DNA from: Panagrolaimus kolymaensis
Lineage: Eukaryota > Nematoda > Chromadorea > Rhabditida > Panagrolaimidae
DNA: 64,000 bases
Direction of reading: 5' to 3'
NCBI GenBank assembly: GCA_028622995.1
Contig: JAJQJQ010000019.1
Location: forward strand, 3,844,001 to 3,908,000
Part shown: one piece after another, positions 37,101 through 49,969 of the stretch
Layout of the letters: every line of letters begins with the position of its first letter
How positions within the stretch are numbered: the first letter of the stretch is position 1
Made by a program: the position numbers and the translations under genes
Notes under the pieces: generated by a model
Databases searched by the model: none
Told to the model about the DNA's origin: nothing
What the model saw: the letters and a program-made list of their open reading frames with translations, nothing else

Positions 37101-40100
37101 GAAGCTCAAAAAATAAATTGGAAGGTAGAAAAAATTATTAATCAACCAAAAAATAAACAAGTTCACGAAAAATGATAGTAATAAAAAATTGATAATAATT
37201 CACGAAAATAGCTTACTATCGATGTTGACAGTAACAAAATTTAGACAATTTTTCCAAAAACTTTCTGCAAAAAAGATGCTGCCAAAGTTGCATTAATTTT
37301 AGCGTAATTTTTACAAACAAAAAAACAACCAAATAAATTTACGATTTCCTCTTTATTTTTTTTTTATATTTCATTCCAACGAAATTACACTTGACAAAAT
37401 AAAAAAAAATAATGTTGCGTGATACTTCTTTTAAAACTACTACTACTTTTTCTATATTTTAAATCCGACGTCGCTAACCACAACAACGAAAAACTAAAGA
37501 AGGAGAAAAAAAAATTGAATCCAAGTCAGTCACTAAGAATTTTTAATTAACTCTTCATTTTCAAAAAAAAAGAAGAAGAGAGGGATTTAGTAAAAACGAA
37601 AAGATACTAGTTTTTTTTGGCTTTAAAAAGAATTGAGAAGAAAAAAAAGTAAAAAAAATAATGCTAAAGTTTTAACTAATCGTCGTCTGTTTTTTCAATG
37701 GCAGGATAGTAGTAGCACTCGATTGACTATGTAAAATCATAGTCCATAAAAAAAATTGTTTTGTTTCATTGAACAAAAACAAAAGAGTATTAGGCATTTT
37801 TTTTGTTTGGTGGCAAATTGGGGAAGGCGGAGCTTAGAAAATGAGTGGATTCTTCATTTCTACTCATCTCCCTTCTTTGGACATAAACATTAGCATGTGC
37901 GAATGAATGTGAGTGTCCGAGTGTGCACAAAAAAAATCTACAGGAGGCCTCTTTTCTGATTGAACAGAAACAAAAGAATTGGTGACCAATAATAATTCAC
38001 AAAAGGCGACAAAAAACAATGTATGAATGAGAACATGTGTTTTTTTATTTTTTACTTTCAAAAAAAAACATGAGATCATAATTTTGGTACATACTTGACC
38101 CTCACTTTTTTTGGCAATGCCATGTTTTTTTTATTCACTTGAAGATGAGAGAAAAAATTGAGCAAATGAAAGATGGAAAAAAGGTGTGAAAATAATAAAA
38201 GAAAAAAAAAACCATTAGTTGTTTTTGGACACGACACATGGATGGAAAAATAAAAAGTTAAAAGCTTTGATGATGGACTCTTTTTTTTTTGTTGGAAGAT
38301 GTCCTTAAAAGGAAGCGGCTAAATATGCTTTAATTAAGGATAAAAAAAAGCACTGGGATATATCTGGAGAAAAGAAAGATAAAAGCCGGGATAATATGGA
38401 AATAGTTTTTTGTCGAAAATATGTTTTTTTTTAAATGAAGAGGGTAGAGTTGATCAAGTATCCTGGGAATGGATCAAAGTTGGATGTTTTTGTTTGGACT
38501 TAATTTGATAAAGAAAAAATTAATAAACTTAAAAAGTACAAGACTTACTGAATACTAGCTTTTAGTTATTTTAAAAAAATTCCAATCAAATCGAACTTAA
38601 CACAAAAAATATTAAAAACAAGCTTCTAAAAATAGCAATTTTTTAAATCCTTAAAAGTTTATAATTCCTTTTTTTGGTAGCAACCAAAAAAGCATTATTA
38701 TTATTTCTTAAAAGAAACGCTTTCAACAACAAAAAAAGAAAAAATGCAACAAACAAAAAATTATAGAATAAAATAGTAGGTTTTCCTCAATTTTATTTTT
38801 ATAATATTTTACGCTTCAAAAACAAAAAAATATAAAGAAAGAAAGACACCGCCCAGGAAGGCGTCCAGCAACAACACAGCAACATTGGCTTCTTTTTTTT
38901 CAACAACAAGAAAAAAACTATAATGAACCAAAACCATAGACCCTCAACCACAGGAAATCTTAAGAAAAACGTAAAAAAAGGAAAAACTTTTTTCTTTTTG
39001 TTGTTGGAAAAATTCATTCAAGCGTAAAAGCATTATATATTTTTTAGTTTGGGCCAACCACTACCACCTATTTTTATCCTTCATTGGCATTCCAACCCAT
39101 GTTTCTCTCGAATCGCAATGGGGTTGCGCGACGACGATGTCGACGAGCAACGTCGACATTCTTACCTAATTTTTTTCTCTTTCTTGACTTTGACATAACT
39201 CAACGACAACAACAGCAACCTAGTGTCTATTTTAGTCTTAAGAATAATAATAACAAGGAGAGAGAAAAAAAAGTTAGTTCATTGACTCGAGAAAAAAAAA
39301 TTATAATAAAAAAATTGCAGTTTTCTCGCGCAAATGTAAAAAAAATATAAATTAATTCATTCAACCGTAAATATCCTTGTCTTTCGATGCCATTGGAATG
39401 GATAAGGTTAAAACTTTTGACAAAATTAGTTAGGTGTAAAAATTTTAAGATTTTTACAAAAATTGATAGTAACTCATTTTTGACAATAATTTTTAAAATT
39501 TTATTACTATCACTTTTTTACTAAAAAAAAGTCAAAATCATCCAATAAATACATATCTGCCTTTTGTTTTGGAACATGTAAAACAACTATCTTCTTTTAA
39601 GGCAAAAATAATAAAAAACTGAGTCGTCCTGCTGTGTGTTTGTAAGTTTTTGAGTTTTTGAATTGGAAGGCTTCTGTCGATGTCAAACAGGTGGTAAACA
39701 AAAGAAACGAAAAAACTAAAAACTTGATCCCTTAAAGCTTTTTCCTTTCTCTCGGGATGGAATGGAAGCCCACCTACTGTGAGAAAATGAAGATGCCATT
39801 GAAAAAAAATAATAATAACAAGACAATTAACACTCTTGAATTAATAAAAAAAAATGAATGGAATGGGGAAGGCATGATTGCAAAGTGTTGGACAAAACTA
39901 TATTTTATTTCTTATAGAATTTTTTCAGGGGTCAAGAGTGAGAAAATGCTTTAGGTGAAAATGAATGTCAATGGAAGTTTGCCATAGGAGAGAAATGTTG
40001 AAGAGGGTGTTTGCGAATGTCAGAATTACATAAATTAATGTTGAGAAAATAAAAATGGATTAAAAATAAGAAATTTAAGAAAGAATGATAGTAACCAAAA

Positions 40101-43100
40101 TTTTACAATAATTTTAAATAATTTGTTACTGTCTTTTTTGGTGGTGATTGAGAGTAATCAAAATCAGGTAATAATTTTTTGAACCTTGTTACTATCTTAA
40201 ATCTCACAAAATATATTTAAATATATTTCTTTAAAAAAGTTAAATATTTTCTTTTTCTTTACTAAAATTTTTAACATTAAAAACAACTTTATTTTTTCTA
40301 TTATTCTTTTTAACTTCCCAAAAAAAGCAATGAAGAAATATATATTATCAAAAATTGTCAATCTTCTTTTTTAAATTTTAGATATTTGAGTGACCAATTG
40401 AAAATAAAGAAAGAAAGCAAATACATACAACAAATATTGCTGTCAATAACTTTTGATGACTGACCATCATCTCTCCATTTTTTTGCTATTGCTGCTTAAC
40501 CACAAAATAAAAATAAAAAGATAGCCTAAAGGCATAAGTTTTTTTTAAAGGACTTCTTTGCCATCCCAAAAGTTTGACGAAACTTCAACGAAAAAAAAGA
40601 AGAAGGCAGAAGCGCGTTTCCACCAAAAAAGGAAGGCGATGAAAGTTTTATTATTATAAAAAAAATGCCGCCTTCACAAAAAAAAAGTTATGACTTTTTT
40701 CAAAAAAAATGAAAAGGAAAAAAACTTTGTTATTTTTAGTGGCAAAAAATTTTGCACTTACATACATATTATTTTGGAAGTCAAAAAAAAAAGCAAAAAG
40801 CATGAAGAGAAAAATATTGAATTGAATTATACCAAAGAAAAATATTATATAAAAGTTTTTTATAGCATCATCGGTCAGAAGCCAAAAAAATAAAAAAAAT
40901 ATAATAAAAAAGTAATAAAAAAAATGGAGAGAAATAGGGAATTTTTTTTATTATTTTTCAAATTATAAAATTATCGAGAATTCTTAAAAGACAATTACAA
41001 AGATTTAATTATTTTGTTTTGAGGAAATTTAAATTTTTCATTAAAAGTTTACCGTAATCCTAAGAATTTTTAAGCAAAATTTCGTTAAAAAAAGTAAACC
41101 ATAGACTATTTTTATTTATGTGGCTCATTTGATTAATTTGCCACTATTACCATTTTTTTTGGCTTAAATCCTCCAACAAACAAACAACAAAAATAATAAA
41201 AATAAAGCGATCCAATTTGTCGTCGTCAATTAACCAATCGAATCCTACCGAAAACAAGGTCCTCAAAATCGTTTTTTTTGTTGCCAAAAACAAGATTTAT
41301 AAAAAATATATATATAATTAAATTAAGTTATGTTCCATCAATTAACCCACTTTACAAAAACGAAAAAAAAAAAGAAAGGAGAATACTTGATCCTCGTTAT
41401 CCAGTTTTTTCCATTGTTTTGCCTAATTTTTTCTTCTTCTTTTTTTCGCGCATAATAGAATAAAAAATAAAAAAGTAATAATAAAAATAATTTTTAACAT
41501 CTGTCATCCCATAAAAACACTTTGTAAAAAAAAAGAAATAGACAATTGCCACAAATTTGTTTCATCGGTTTATTTTTTTGTAAAGAAGAAAAAAAACTTA
41601 AGTTATGAAAAACAAGAAAGAAAATTTTTTTGACCAACGGCAAAAATTAGAAGTTAAAAAAGACTACGGGCGAAGAAAATAGGATAGAAAAAAAAGATGA
41701 GTAAAAAAATGAATGTCGTCGTTTTTCTGAGAGATAAGTAAAAGGAAAAGCAAGCGAGCCGGTTGTCACCAAATAATTGACAAGTTGTAACTCAAGTTTA
41801 CTCCGTTTTTTCTTTTTCCATTTTGAATAAATTTTTTTCTTCTTCATTTTTGAGTGATGAACTGACAAAAGTTTGGCATTTTTTTTGAGGGAAGCAAAAT
41901 TATTATTGAAAAAGAAAAAAAAAGTGAAATATTTTAAAAGAAAGAAACGAATATAAATTAAGATTAATGAGATAATTTTTTTTCTGTGAACAATTGCGCG
42001 AAAAACATTGTTTACTTTTGTAAATAATCAAAACAAAATAAAAACAAAGGAGAAAACCAAAAAAAAATTAGAATTCAATTGGAAATGCTTCAGGCAAGAA
42101 AACGCAAGTCCAAGTTTACAAAATATCAAAATTTCTGATTCAAAGAAATAATTATAAAAAATAGCCTTTTTTGTTATGGTTACTGTAAAGTTCAATAATG
42201 AAAAAAATTCAAAATAACCCTAAAACCATTGTTACAAACAATAAAAAGAAAGATGTTAACTTATGCAAATTTTTCCTTTAAGCCTAGCATAAAACTTACC
42301 CATTCACTCAAAGAAATTTTAAATGAACTGTCACTAATAAAAGCTTTTTTCTATGCCATTTTGCCCGAGGAGGGTTGAGGATGTTGACAATGAAGATTGA
42401 CAACAACAACCACTAACCATTTCATTCATTTACTCAGAAAAAGAGGGTGCCAAACCATATAAAATAATATGAAAAATTTGGCACACACACATTTTAAAAG
42501 AGAGAAATGAATATTAAAAAAAGAGAGAGAACACGAGAATAAAAGAAAGAAAAAAAAGAGGAAACCAGTTTTGCGTTCGTTGTTCGCGCGTTCTTTATAT
42601 TTTCCAGAAAAAAAGAAAAAGAAAAAAGCAATTTTTGCGCAATTTAACAATTAGCCTTCCGCCAACCGCCGGTTGCCGACGACGCTTAATGCAGTTATGG
42701 CACCCTTTAAAAAAAAAAGAGAAAGGGAATGAACAACAAAAATAAATAAATAAATACACAAACATAATGAAAAAGAAAAATGGAGTGCGAACACTTTTTT
42801 TCTTCTTCGGTGGATTTCCTTTTTCTCTCACAAATTTTATTAAAGCTTTTGGTTTTCATACACAAAACCTAAAAATATAGAAAACACAATATAAATAAAA
42901 ATAGTTTGAATCCGGATTCCGGAAATCACAAAAATAGCTAACTTCCTTAAAATAAAATAGTTCGAGCTTGAAACAAAAAAAAACATTGCATAAAAAAAGT
43001 GACCAAGAAAGTAAAAAAGCAAGCAATAGTAAAAATATGCGCGAGAAAAAAAAAGCATGCCATCGCCGTCACTCAACAAAAAAAAAGACGCAACATGAAA

Positions 43101-45064
43101 AGCAACAACGAACTAGCAAAAACACGAAACTAAAATAGGAAAAAAGAAGGAAAGAATATTATTAATTAAGGCCTTCGTTCGAAAAAGTAGTTGCCGTTTT
43201 TGGTGAGTGAAAAGAACTTTTTTTTACTTCACAACATACATTCATTTTTAGACATACTTAAACATGCAAAGATGCAAGACTTTAAACATATAGAAAAGAC
43301 AGAACAGAAAAATAAAAATTAAAAAAAAGTAAGTAAAAATTCTTAGACCTTTTGAATTACTTTTTAAAATATTATTTTTCAGAAAATTTAAGATTTCGAA
43401 AGAATGGTTTCTGGAAATTTGAATTCATGAAAATTTATTAAAGAAAAAAAGAAAAAGAAAACATAAAAGTAAAAAATTATTGAATAAAAGCTTTGAAATT
43501 TTTTAATAAAAAGTTAAAGTTATTATTAACAGCTGTCGAAAATCATAAAAAACAAAAAACATTAAAAGTTTTCCTTTATAAATCAGAATGCAACAAAAAA
43601 AGTTATTATTTTTATTTGAAGTTTTTGTCAACAAAATAAAAGTCGCGGTTATAAAAAATATTTTCATACATATTTATTTATTTTTTTGTTATTCTCTTCC
43701 ATATCTATTACATCCCATTCCTAATATCCATACACAACAATATTAAAAAAACTCGTAAAAAGATAGATAAAAATAAAAATATTTTTGACGCTTAAAAAAT
43801 ATTCTTCATTTTTTGCTTCCCAACTAACCAACTACTGACAGATGATGAGTGGATCCGTCAACGTTTTTTTATATTTTGAAAAAAAAAGAAGAGAGCTTTT
43901 TTGACTTTGACTTTTTTGAGTTGTTCCTGCTGCTTTTCTTTAACCGCACACATACATGCATATATCAGCCATCAGTTCGCTCATTTTTTTTTTTGCTACT
44001 TCCCATTCCCATGAACACATCATGACGAGCGGACGAGAAGGAGGAAAAGGAGGATAAACTAGTTTAAAAAAATGAATAAAAAAATATAAATAAAAAAAAT
44101 ATGTATGGAAAAAAATGAAAGAAATAATGGCGCGAAATCGAACGAAAAAATATATGGGTAATCCTTTGAATCTTTTCTTTTTAAATGTCGAACATACTTT
44201 TTTTTGAATGGTTCTTTTCATAAAAAGAGCCCGAGAAAAGTTAGCAAAAGTTTTAAAAAAAATTTTATTAAAATTTTCAACAAATGATAGTAACAAAATT
44301 TGGTAAATTAATTATAAATCATGGTTACTATCTCATTAGAAAAGACCATTAAAAATATGCCTGCTTAGACGAAAGAAAAGTCACAAAAATTAAAAATTAT
44401 TCTCAAAAAATATTTGTAATAGTTATTCTTAAAAATGAAAGTAACGAAAAATTAACAATAATTTTTAAATTCTTGTTACTATCATCCGAGTAAAAAAAAC
44501 TCCATTCGACCTCATCCTTAGCCATTCATTCATTTTTTTTATGAATAGGTTATTTTTAAATTTTTTGTTTAAACAATGTTTTCTAAATTATGTACATATT
44601 TTGTTTTAAAACAAACAAACTTTTTATTTAATTTTTACTAGAAAAAAGTTAGTGAAAGAAAAGTAACAGACGATGAAGAAGTATGTAAGTATACTTTGTG
44701 ACCTGATTATTTTTTTCTCAAGTTGTATTACAACAAAATGATAAAAAACAAAACAAAAAATTTATGTCAAATGAAATATTGAATTAATTAAAAAGTGAGC
44801 CATTTTTAACCTTTCTTTATTTTCTTGTGGGTTTTTTTCTGAGAAATAGAAAAAGTGACAAATTTGATTGATTTCAATCTAATTGAACTTAATTTTTTTG
44901 TTATTTAATTTAATTTTTTTCTTTACAAATTTGCAAACTTTTTTTGTTGAATTACACGAAAAATATAAAAATTTGTAACGGGAACAAAAGATTCTTGAAA
45001 AGTTATAAAACCATGGATAGTAACTTCTAATTGGCAATAATTGGGCCAAAGCGCTTACTGTCAA
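32205..45064. repeat. Family of about 50-bp hairpins, GATAGTAAC ends
   Basis: Clear copies: 32205-32265, 33731-33782, 34708-34758, 35878-35945, 36585-36695, 37171-37245, 39463-39512, 40085-40135, 40150-40200, 44284-44332, 44432-44482 and 45013-45062. Each has GATAGTAAC (or GAGAGTAAC, GACAGTAAC) at one end and its complement at the other, with an AAATTTT-ACAATAATTT-like middle. Related pairs also occur near 8440-8560 and 63665-63785. The listed span holds the densest group; the DNA between copies is not part of the repeat. Confidence 0.75.
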
Positions 45065-46430
45065 AATTTACATAATTTAGCTTTCGTATATTTTATTTCT
45101 AAACAAAAGTAATTTTAAGGAAATGAAGCTTAGAAAAGGTTGTCTTGAGAGTTTATCAAAAAGTAGAAATATTCCAGCCATGGCTAAAAAAAATTCTACG
45201 AAAAACAAAAAATGATAAAACATTTTTTCTCTCTGAAAGTTAGAAACATTTTTGCCATAAAAAAACGTAGAAAAAGTAAAATTAAAAATGTAAAATAAAA
45301 AAATGTTTGACAAATTAATCTTCGAAAAACATGGCATATTTTTTTTTTATTTCACTGCCATCATTTTTTCCATTGCTTTTAATCTTCTCTTTTTTGCTGC
45401 ATAAAAAAACAATGCTTTATTTTTCATTAAAACTAACAATGACCAAAAAATAAATTTATTACAAAATTGCATAACAATGGCTCATTTTATGGAGTGTTAA
45501 CTAACTAACTTGCAAAAAAGGGTGTCATTATTCTTTCTTTCTTTTCCTAATTACAAGAGATAATCTTTTTTAAAAATTGAACATGGATTAACGTACACAA
45601 AAAAACGACGAACGCGCTTCATCTTCTCGAAGCCAGTCACTTTTTTCTTCTTTCTTTCTTTGTTCCATTTTTTACTCACAAAAAAGAGGGGTAAAAAAAC
45701 AGTTCCACAGCTGTTTCTTTTTTCCATCACAAAGCATTGTCGATGTGCATCGTCGCCTGCTGCTATTATTACTGCTCGTCTGAGGTGCACCAAAAAAAAA
45801 TTGCGCAACAATTTTCTCCTCATTTTTCTCATTTTTTGTTTTTGTTCTCTAAATTTTTTTTTGGTTCATAAAAAGTGTGAAATCCACGAAAAAATGAAAT
45901 AAAATAAATGATTAAAAATAAAAGAAAGGCTTTGGTCGTCGTCGTTGGTGCTTATTTAATTGAAAAAGTAAAGCTCCATAAAAAATTTTTTTTAAAGCGC
46001 ACCCGAGTAAAACAATAAAGTAAAGGCATTTAAAAAAAAAAAAGAGGATGGATGGATACCATAAAAATTCATTACGTTTTTCCAGGAGGCTTCTTTTTTT
46101 TTTATTTGGTCGCTTTGGGGTTTTGGGGTTTTTAAAAGCTTCACATAAAAATAAAAATAAAAATAAGGAAGGATCATTACTTTTTTTGGTGATGAAAGAA
46201 AAAAAAATTATATGCATATTTTTTAGAAGCAAAATTGTACGTTTTTTGAAGAAGAAAAAATTAACAACGAAAAAGTAAAATAGCGAAAAATACAATGGAG
46301 CGATCTCAATTTGAAAAAATTAAACTAAAGGAATTTCTTCCATAACGAAAAACTTTTTATAATTTTCCTAAAAATATTTAAAAAAAAAATGAAAATTATC
46401 AATCAAAATCAATGTGTTTTTTTGCAAAAA
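34137..46430. other. 12-kb gene-poor region upstream of frizzled
   Basis: A/T-rich with long A runs; open frames are low-complexity and unconvincing. It contains many short hairpins of the GATAGTAAC...GTTACTATC type (listed separately) and several GTCGTC tracts (34311-34325, 36326-36367). It may hold regulatory sequence or non-coding first exons of the frizzled gene, but nothing can be assigned. Confidence 0.55.
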
Positions 46431-46439
46431 ATTTCTTAT

Positions 46440-46645
46440 GTTTAAATAGCGCAGTTGATTTTACGCATGCCTTTCACTCTTACAAGAGCATAGAAAGTTC
46501 GATGCCCATTTGGAGCTGGAATTTTCTTCTGCAAGTTGAAGCCGTTGTTGATTTTCTCAATAATCTTTAACGTTCTAAACCTTGCAATATAAATTTAGTC
46601 TTGCTATGAGGAGATGTATTGTCTAAATTTATGATTGCATCTTTA
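46440..46645 (-). pseudogene. Possible frameshifted coding remnant, family unknown
   Basis: Read on the minus strand, this stretch is far less A/T-biased in codon usage than its surroundings. One frame gives DAIINLDNTSPHSKTKFILQ then GLER and a stop. Dropping into the next frame at that point continues for 43 residues including NGFNLQKKIPAPNGHRTFYA and ends in a stop. A single-base deletion near the join would explain it. I do not recognise the protein. Confidence 0.4.
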
Positions 46646-47006
46646 GGAAATAGTCTACAGTTTTTTCAAAACTTTTTTATTTTAATGCACCCGCTTTCAC
46701 AAAAAAAAAGTGCAAAAGAAAGAAAAAGAAACTGGCTGACTTTAAAAAAAATTGAAACCAAAACCATCGAAAAGATAGATAATCGTATCAATTGCAGGTT
46801 CGATTTTTCGAAGAAAAAAAAGAAGATGATAGTTTAAAAAATCATTCAAACCGGTAGAAATTAATTATGCGATAATAAAAAAATGAGGTTTCCGGAATGG
46901 AAAGATTTTTAAAATTTTTAATCTGATAGAAAAAAGGTGTTCGATTAAAGCAGGTATAAAAGCTTTGATTTTAATGGGTAAATAAGTATTTTTGAGTAGC
47001 AACAAA

Positions 47007-48044
47007 ATGGTTTCATTTAAATTGGTTTTGTAAGTTTCTTTCAAATATTTTTTGTTTTTTTTTTATTGAGTTCAAAAAATTTTAAGGTTTTGCTCGATTT
47101 TATCAACTGTGGCAGCTCAATTGCTTCCTGGTCAATATTTTGCTACAGCTGCAAGCTTTCCTTCTAGAGCTCAAAATTATCTTCCTCCACCTCCACCGCC
47201 GCCGCAAGCACAACAAGTGTCATGGAGTCCATCATTACCTCCTCCACCACCACAACCTCCAATGAGACCTCCACCACCAACATATTTGGTTGCGTCAAAT
47301 ATGCCACCTCCAGTTGCTCCATTTCCACCTCCACCACCTCCAGGAAGTGAAAGATTTTTACCTGGACCTATTCCATTGCCTCAACCTCTTCAACCTCCTC
47401 CACCTCCTCCACCAAGAGTAGGCATCCCATATCCTCCACCACCACCATCTCCACCAACGACGGCATTAAACATGAACGGAGTCACTTTGAATTTACCGAT
47501 GAATGTTTTTGCTGCATTACTTCAAGTTCCGGGTGTTGGTAAGATTGATAAAAAATATACTATAAAAACTTAACAAAAATAATTTTTAGCTCCAATTCTT
47601 ACACCTTTGCCACCACCCATGCCACCACCACCTCCAGCTGCATATCCTCCTCCACAACAAATGATATATTCTCAACCTATGCCATTCCCACAAGCTGCTC
47701 CACCAGCTCCACTTCCACCATGTCCAGCATGTCTTCCTCCACCTCCTCCTCCTCCACCACCAGCATACGCTCTAGGACCAGCATATGCTCCAGGACCTCC
47801 ACCACCACAACAGCCTCCAACAGCTTTTATTCCAACATCCCTTGCAATTGCTGCAGGAGCTCCACCCCAACCTGGTGATATTCGGGCTGTTCCATTATAT
47901 GCTCAACCTTACATTTATTCTAATTCTCGTCCATTAAAATATTATCGACATAAAAAACAACCCCAAACAACAACAACTGCAGCAACCACAACTGAAGAAC
48001 CTTTTTACAAAGAAGAAGAAATTAAAGATAAAAACGAAGAATAA
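47007..48044 (+). CDS. Secreted proline-rich protein
   Basis: Model join(47007..47029, 47087..47538, 47590..48044), 309 residues, junctions in frame. The tiny first exon plus the start of exon 2 give a textbook signal peptide (MVSFKLVLFCSILSTVAA, cleavage before QLLPGQ). The rest is dominated by PPPP runs mixed with Ala, Gln, Tyr and Leu, for example LPPPPPPPQAQQ and [13 protein letters not shown]. The C-terminus changes to a basic then acidic tail (YYRHKKQPQ, a Thr-rich stretch, EEEIKDKNEE). Such proteins occur in nematode cuticle or secretory material; the exact role is not evident. A cysteine pair (CPAC) in the middle is the only cysteine cluster. Confidence 0.85.
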
Positions 48045-48439
48045 TAATTAATTATAATTAAATCAATTTTTTACAGAAATGTAATTTAAATTTTTTTGTA
48101 TATCTTTATTTTGCATAATTATTTTTTGTATGTATGCGTAAAAATTAATAATAAAAATGTAACAGTATTTTTATTTTGAAATTTTTGATACAGGGAAATC
48201 AAAGTTTGGGAGAAATTTTCTTTATATTAAAAATCCTTTTTTTATTCATGAGATTTGTTTTTTTGTTTTTGTATTTATTGATTTGTAATGACCTCTTTTC
48301 TATTTTCTTTGAGAACGAGGTTCTTCACAAATGAATGGCAAGGCAACCATGGCAAAAATAAAAAACAAATTTAAAGCTTTAAATTGTTTTTTGGCTAATA
48401 ATAGTTTATTACCATTCTTTATTAGATCCAATTCCAATT
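48045..48439. other. Spacer before the F-box-like array
   Basis: 3' untranslated region of the proline-rich gene and promoter side of the first array gene; nothing else recognised. Confidence 0.5.
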
Positions 48440-49071
48440 ATGAAAAGTTTGTCTTTTTGTAGTTTTCCATGGGTAATTCAAAATCGTTTCATCGAGATTT
48501 GTGATATTCAAACTATTGTAAAATTTGCTCAAATAAATTCATGGACCCGAAAATTATCAAATAAACGAATTCAAAGTGTTGATGCTTTGCAAATAACTAA
48601 TGCAACAACTATTTTCGAAAACGATCCATTAAAAATTATAGAAATTAAAAAAAAATTGTATTTAAAATCTATGACAAGCTTATGGTTGAAAAATCTTTTT
48701 CGCATTATTCCATTTTACTCAGAATTACAAATTATTGTTGACAAAATCGATGTAAAATCATTGAAATATTTGCTTGGACCAAATTTAAAAGATTTTACAT
48801 TATTCACCCTACTTGTTTATGAAAATATTAATGACGTGAAAGAAGTTGTTGATATTTTATTAGCAAAAAAATTTAATTGGGCATAGTAAGTCAATATTAC
48901 TTTTATTAAACTTTTGTTAAACATATTGATTTTAGCATTGTTTTTTGCAATCCCGATAAAAATGAAATAAAGCAAATAGGATCCGCTTTCCAGCCTTTGG
49001 CAAAGAAATATAAATGTCGAATTGAAAAATTTTTCCTTTATGAATCCAAGTCACAATTATTACTTAATTAA
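48440..49071 (+). CDS. F-box-like family protein, array member 1
   Basis: Model join(48440..48885, 48936..49071), 193 residues, intron 50 bp in phase 2. N-terminus FCSFPWVIQNRFIEICDIQT, then INSWTRKLSNKRIQSVDA. Middle and C-terminal landmarks RIIPFYSELQIIV, LLGPNLKDFTLF, VKEVVDILLAKKF and a last exon with IKQIGSAFQPLAKKYK are intact. No lesion seen; probably functional. It is the first of seven same-strand loci up to 56.6 kb. Confidence 0.85.
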
Positions 49072-49544
49072 TTTTTCTTTGTTTTTTATACAAATATAAA
49101 AAATTTTAAACCATATTTTTATGTAGCAACATCAAGCAAAAAATTTAAATATCGTAAAGAAATATAATTTTTTTTGTTGCTTTTCATTGGGATTTTTGAA
49201 AGACGAATGAAAGCTTTTGGTTGGAAAGAATAAATTTAATTTTACTTTAAGAAAATGCATAATGAATTTTTTAAATTTTTTTTGTTGCAAAAAACTTTAT
49301 TGTATTTTAGATAGAAAGAAATAAAGTAACTATAAATCAATAATATCGATTTATAATTAATTTTTCACTTTTTGTTTTTAGGAATCTCTTATTTTTTTGA
49401 CCTTTATTATTTTTTTTTTGACGGACTGCTTTCTCTTCGGCTAAACTCATTCTTGATAAAAAGCACCCCAAATCAAGGCTTTTATTTTTGCGTTTGTTTT
49501 AGTTTTTTGTCCAGTTTTATTCGTGGCTTAATTGAATTTGGACT

Positions 49545-49969
49545 ATGGTTTTTCCTTTCTCATCTATTTCATGGATTATTCAAAATCGATTTATTGAAAT
49601 TTGTGATCTTTCAATTCTAGCAAATTTTGTTCAAATAAATTCATGGACTCGAAAATTATGTGACAAACGAATTCAACGTATCGATATTATCAATCTTAAA
49701 TTTATTGATGCCGATAATTTCAAGCATCATGATGATACTTCAGAATTGTTAGAAGTTAAAGATTTGTTAATTATAAATTCTGGATTGAAATTAGTTTTGG
49801 TTGATGTATCATATATTATTCCAACACATTCTCGATTAATTATTAATGCACGCGAAATGGATATTAAAGTTTTGAAGCATCTTATTCTTGGGCAAAATTT
49901 AAAAGAATTATCTTTAAAAACTAAACTTATTTTTAAATCAGATAAAGAAATCAAAGAAGTCGTAAATAT
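49545..49969 (+). pseudogene. F-box-like family gene truncated by the 2.2-kb element, array member 2
   Basis: Open from ATG at 49545 (MVFPFSSISWIIQNRFIEIC) through VSYIIPTHSRLIINAREMDI and LILGQNLKELSLKTKLIF to KEIKEVVN. There the inserted element begins at 49970. The end of exon 1, the intron and the last exon are absent on the other side: the sequence after the element belongs to an earlier part of the family coordinate. About 140 of some 190 residues remain; translation into the element adds GREHLPDAF and stops. Confidence 0.88.

Noticed and set aside
39084..39350. Plus-strand frame starting MAFQPMFLSNRNG in the gene-poor region
   Set aside because: After a short Arg-rich start it becomes translated A-runs; no conserved pattern or splice partner.
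45551..45902. Overlapping frames on both strands near 45.7 kb
   Set aside because: Both strands are equally open because of a slightly GC-richer patch; neither shows domain features.
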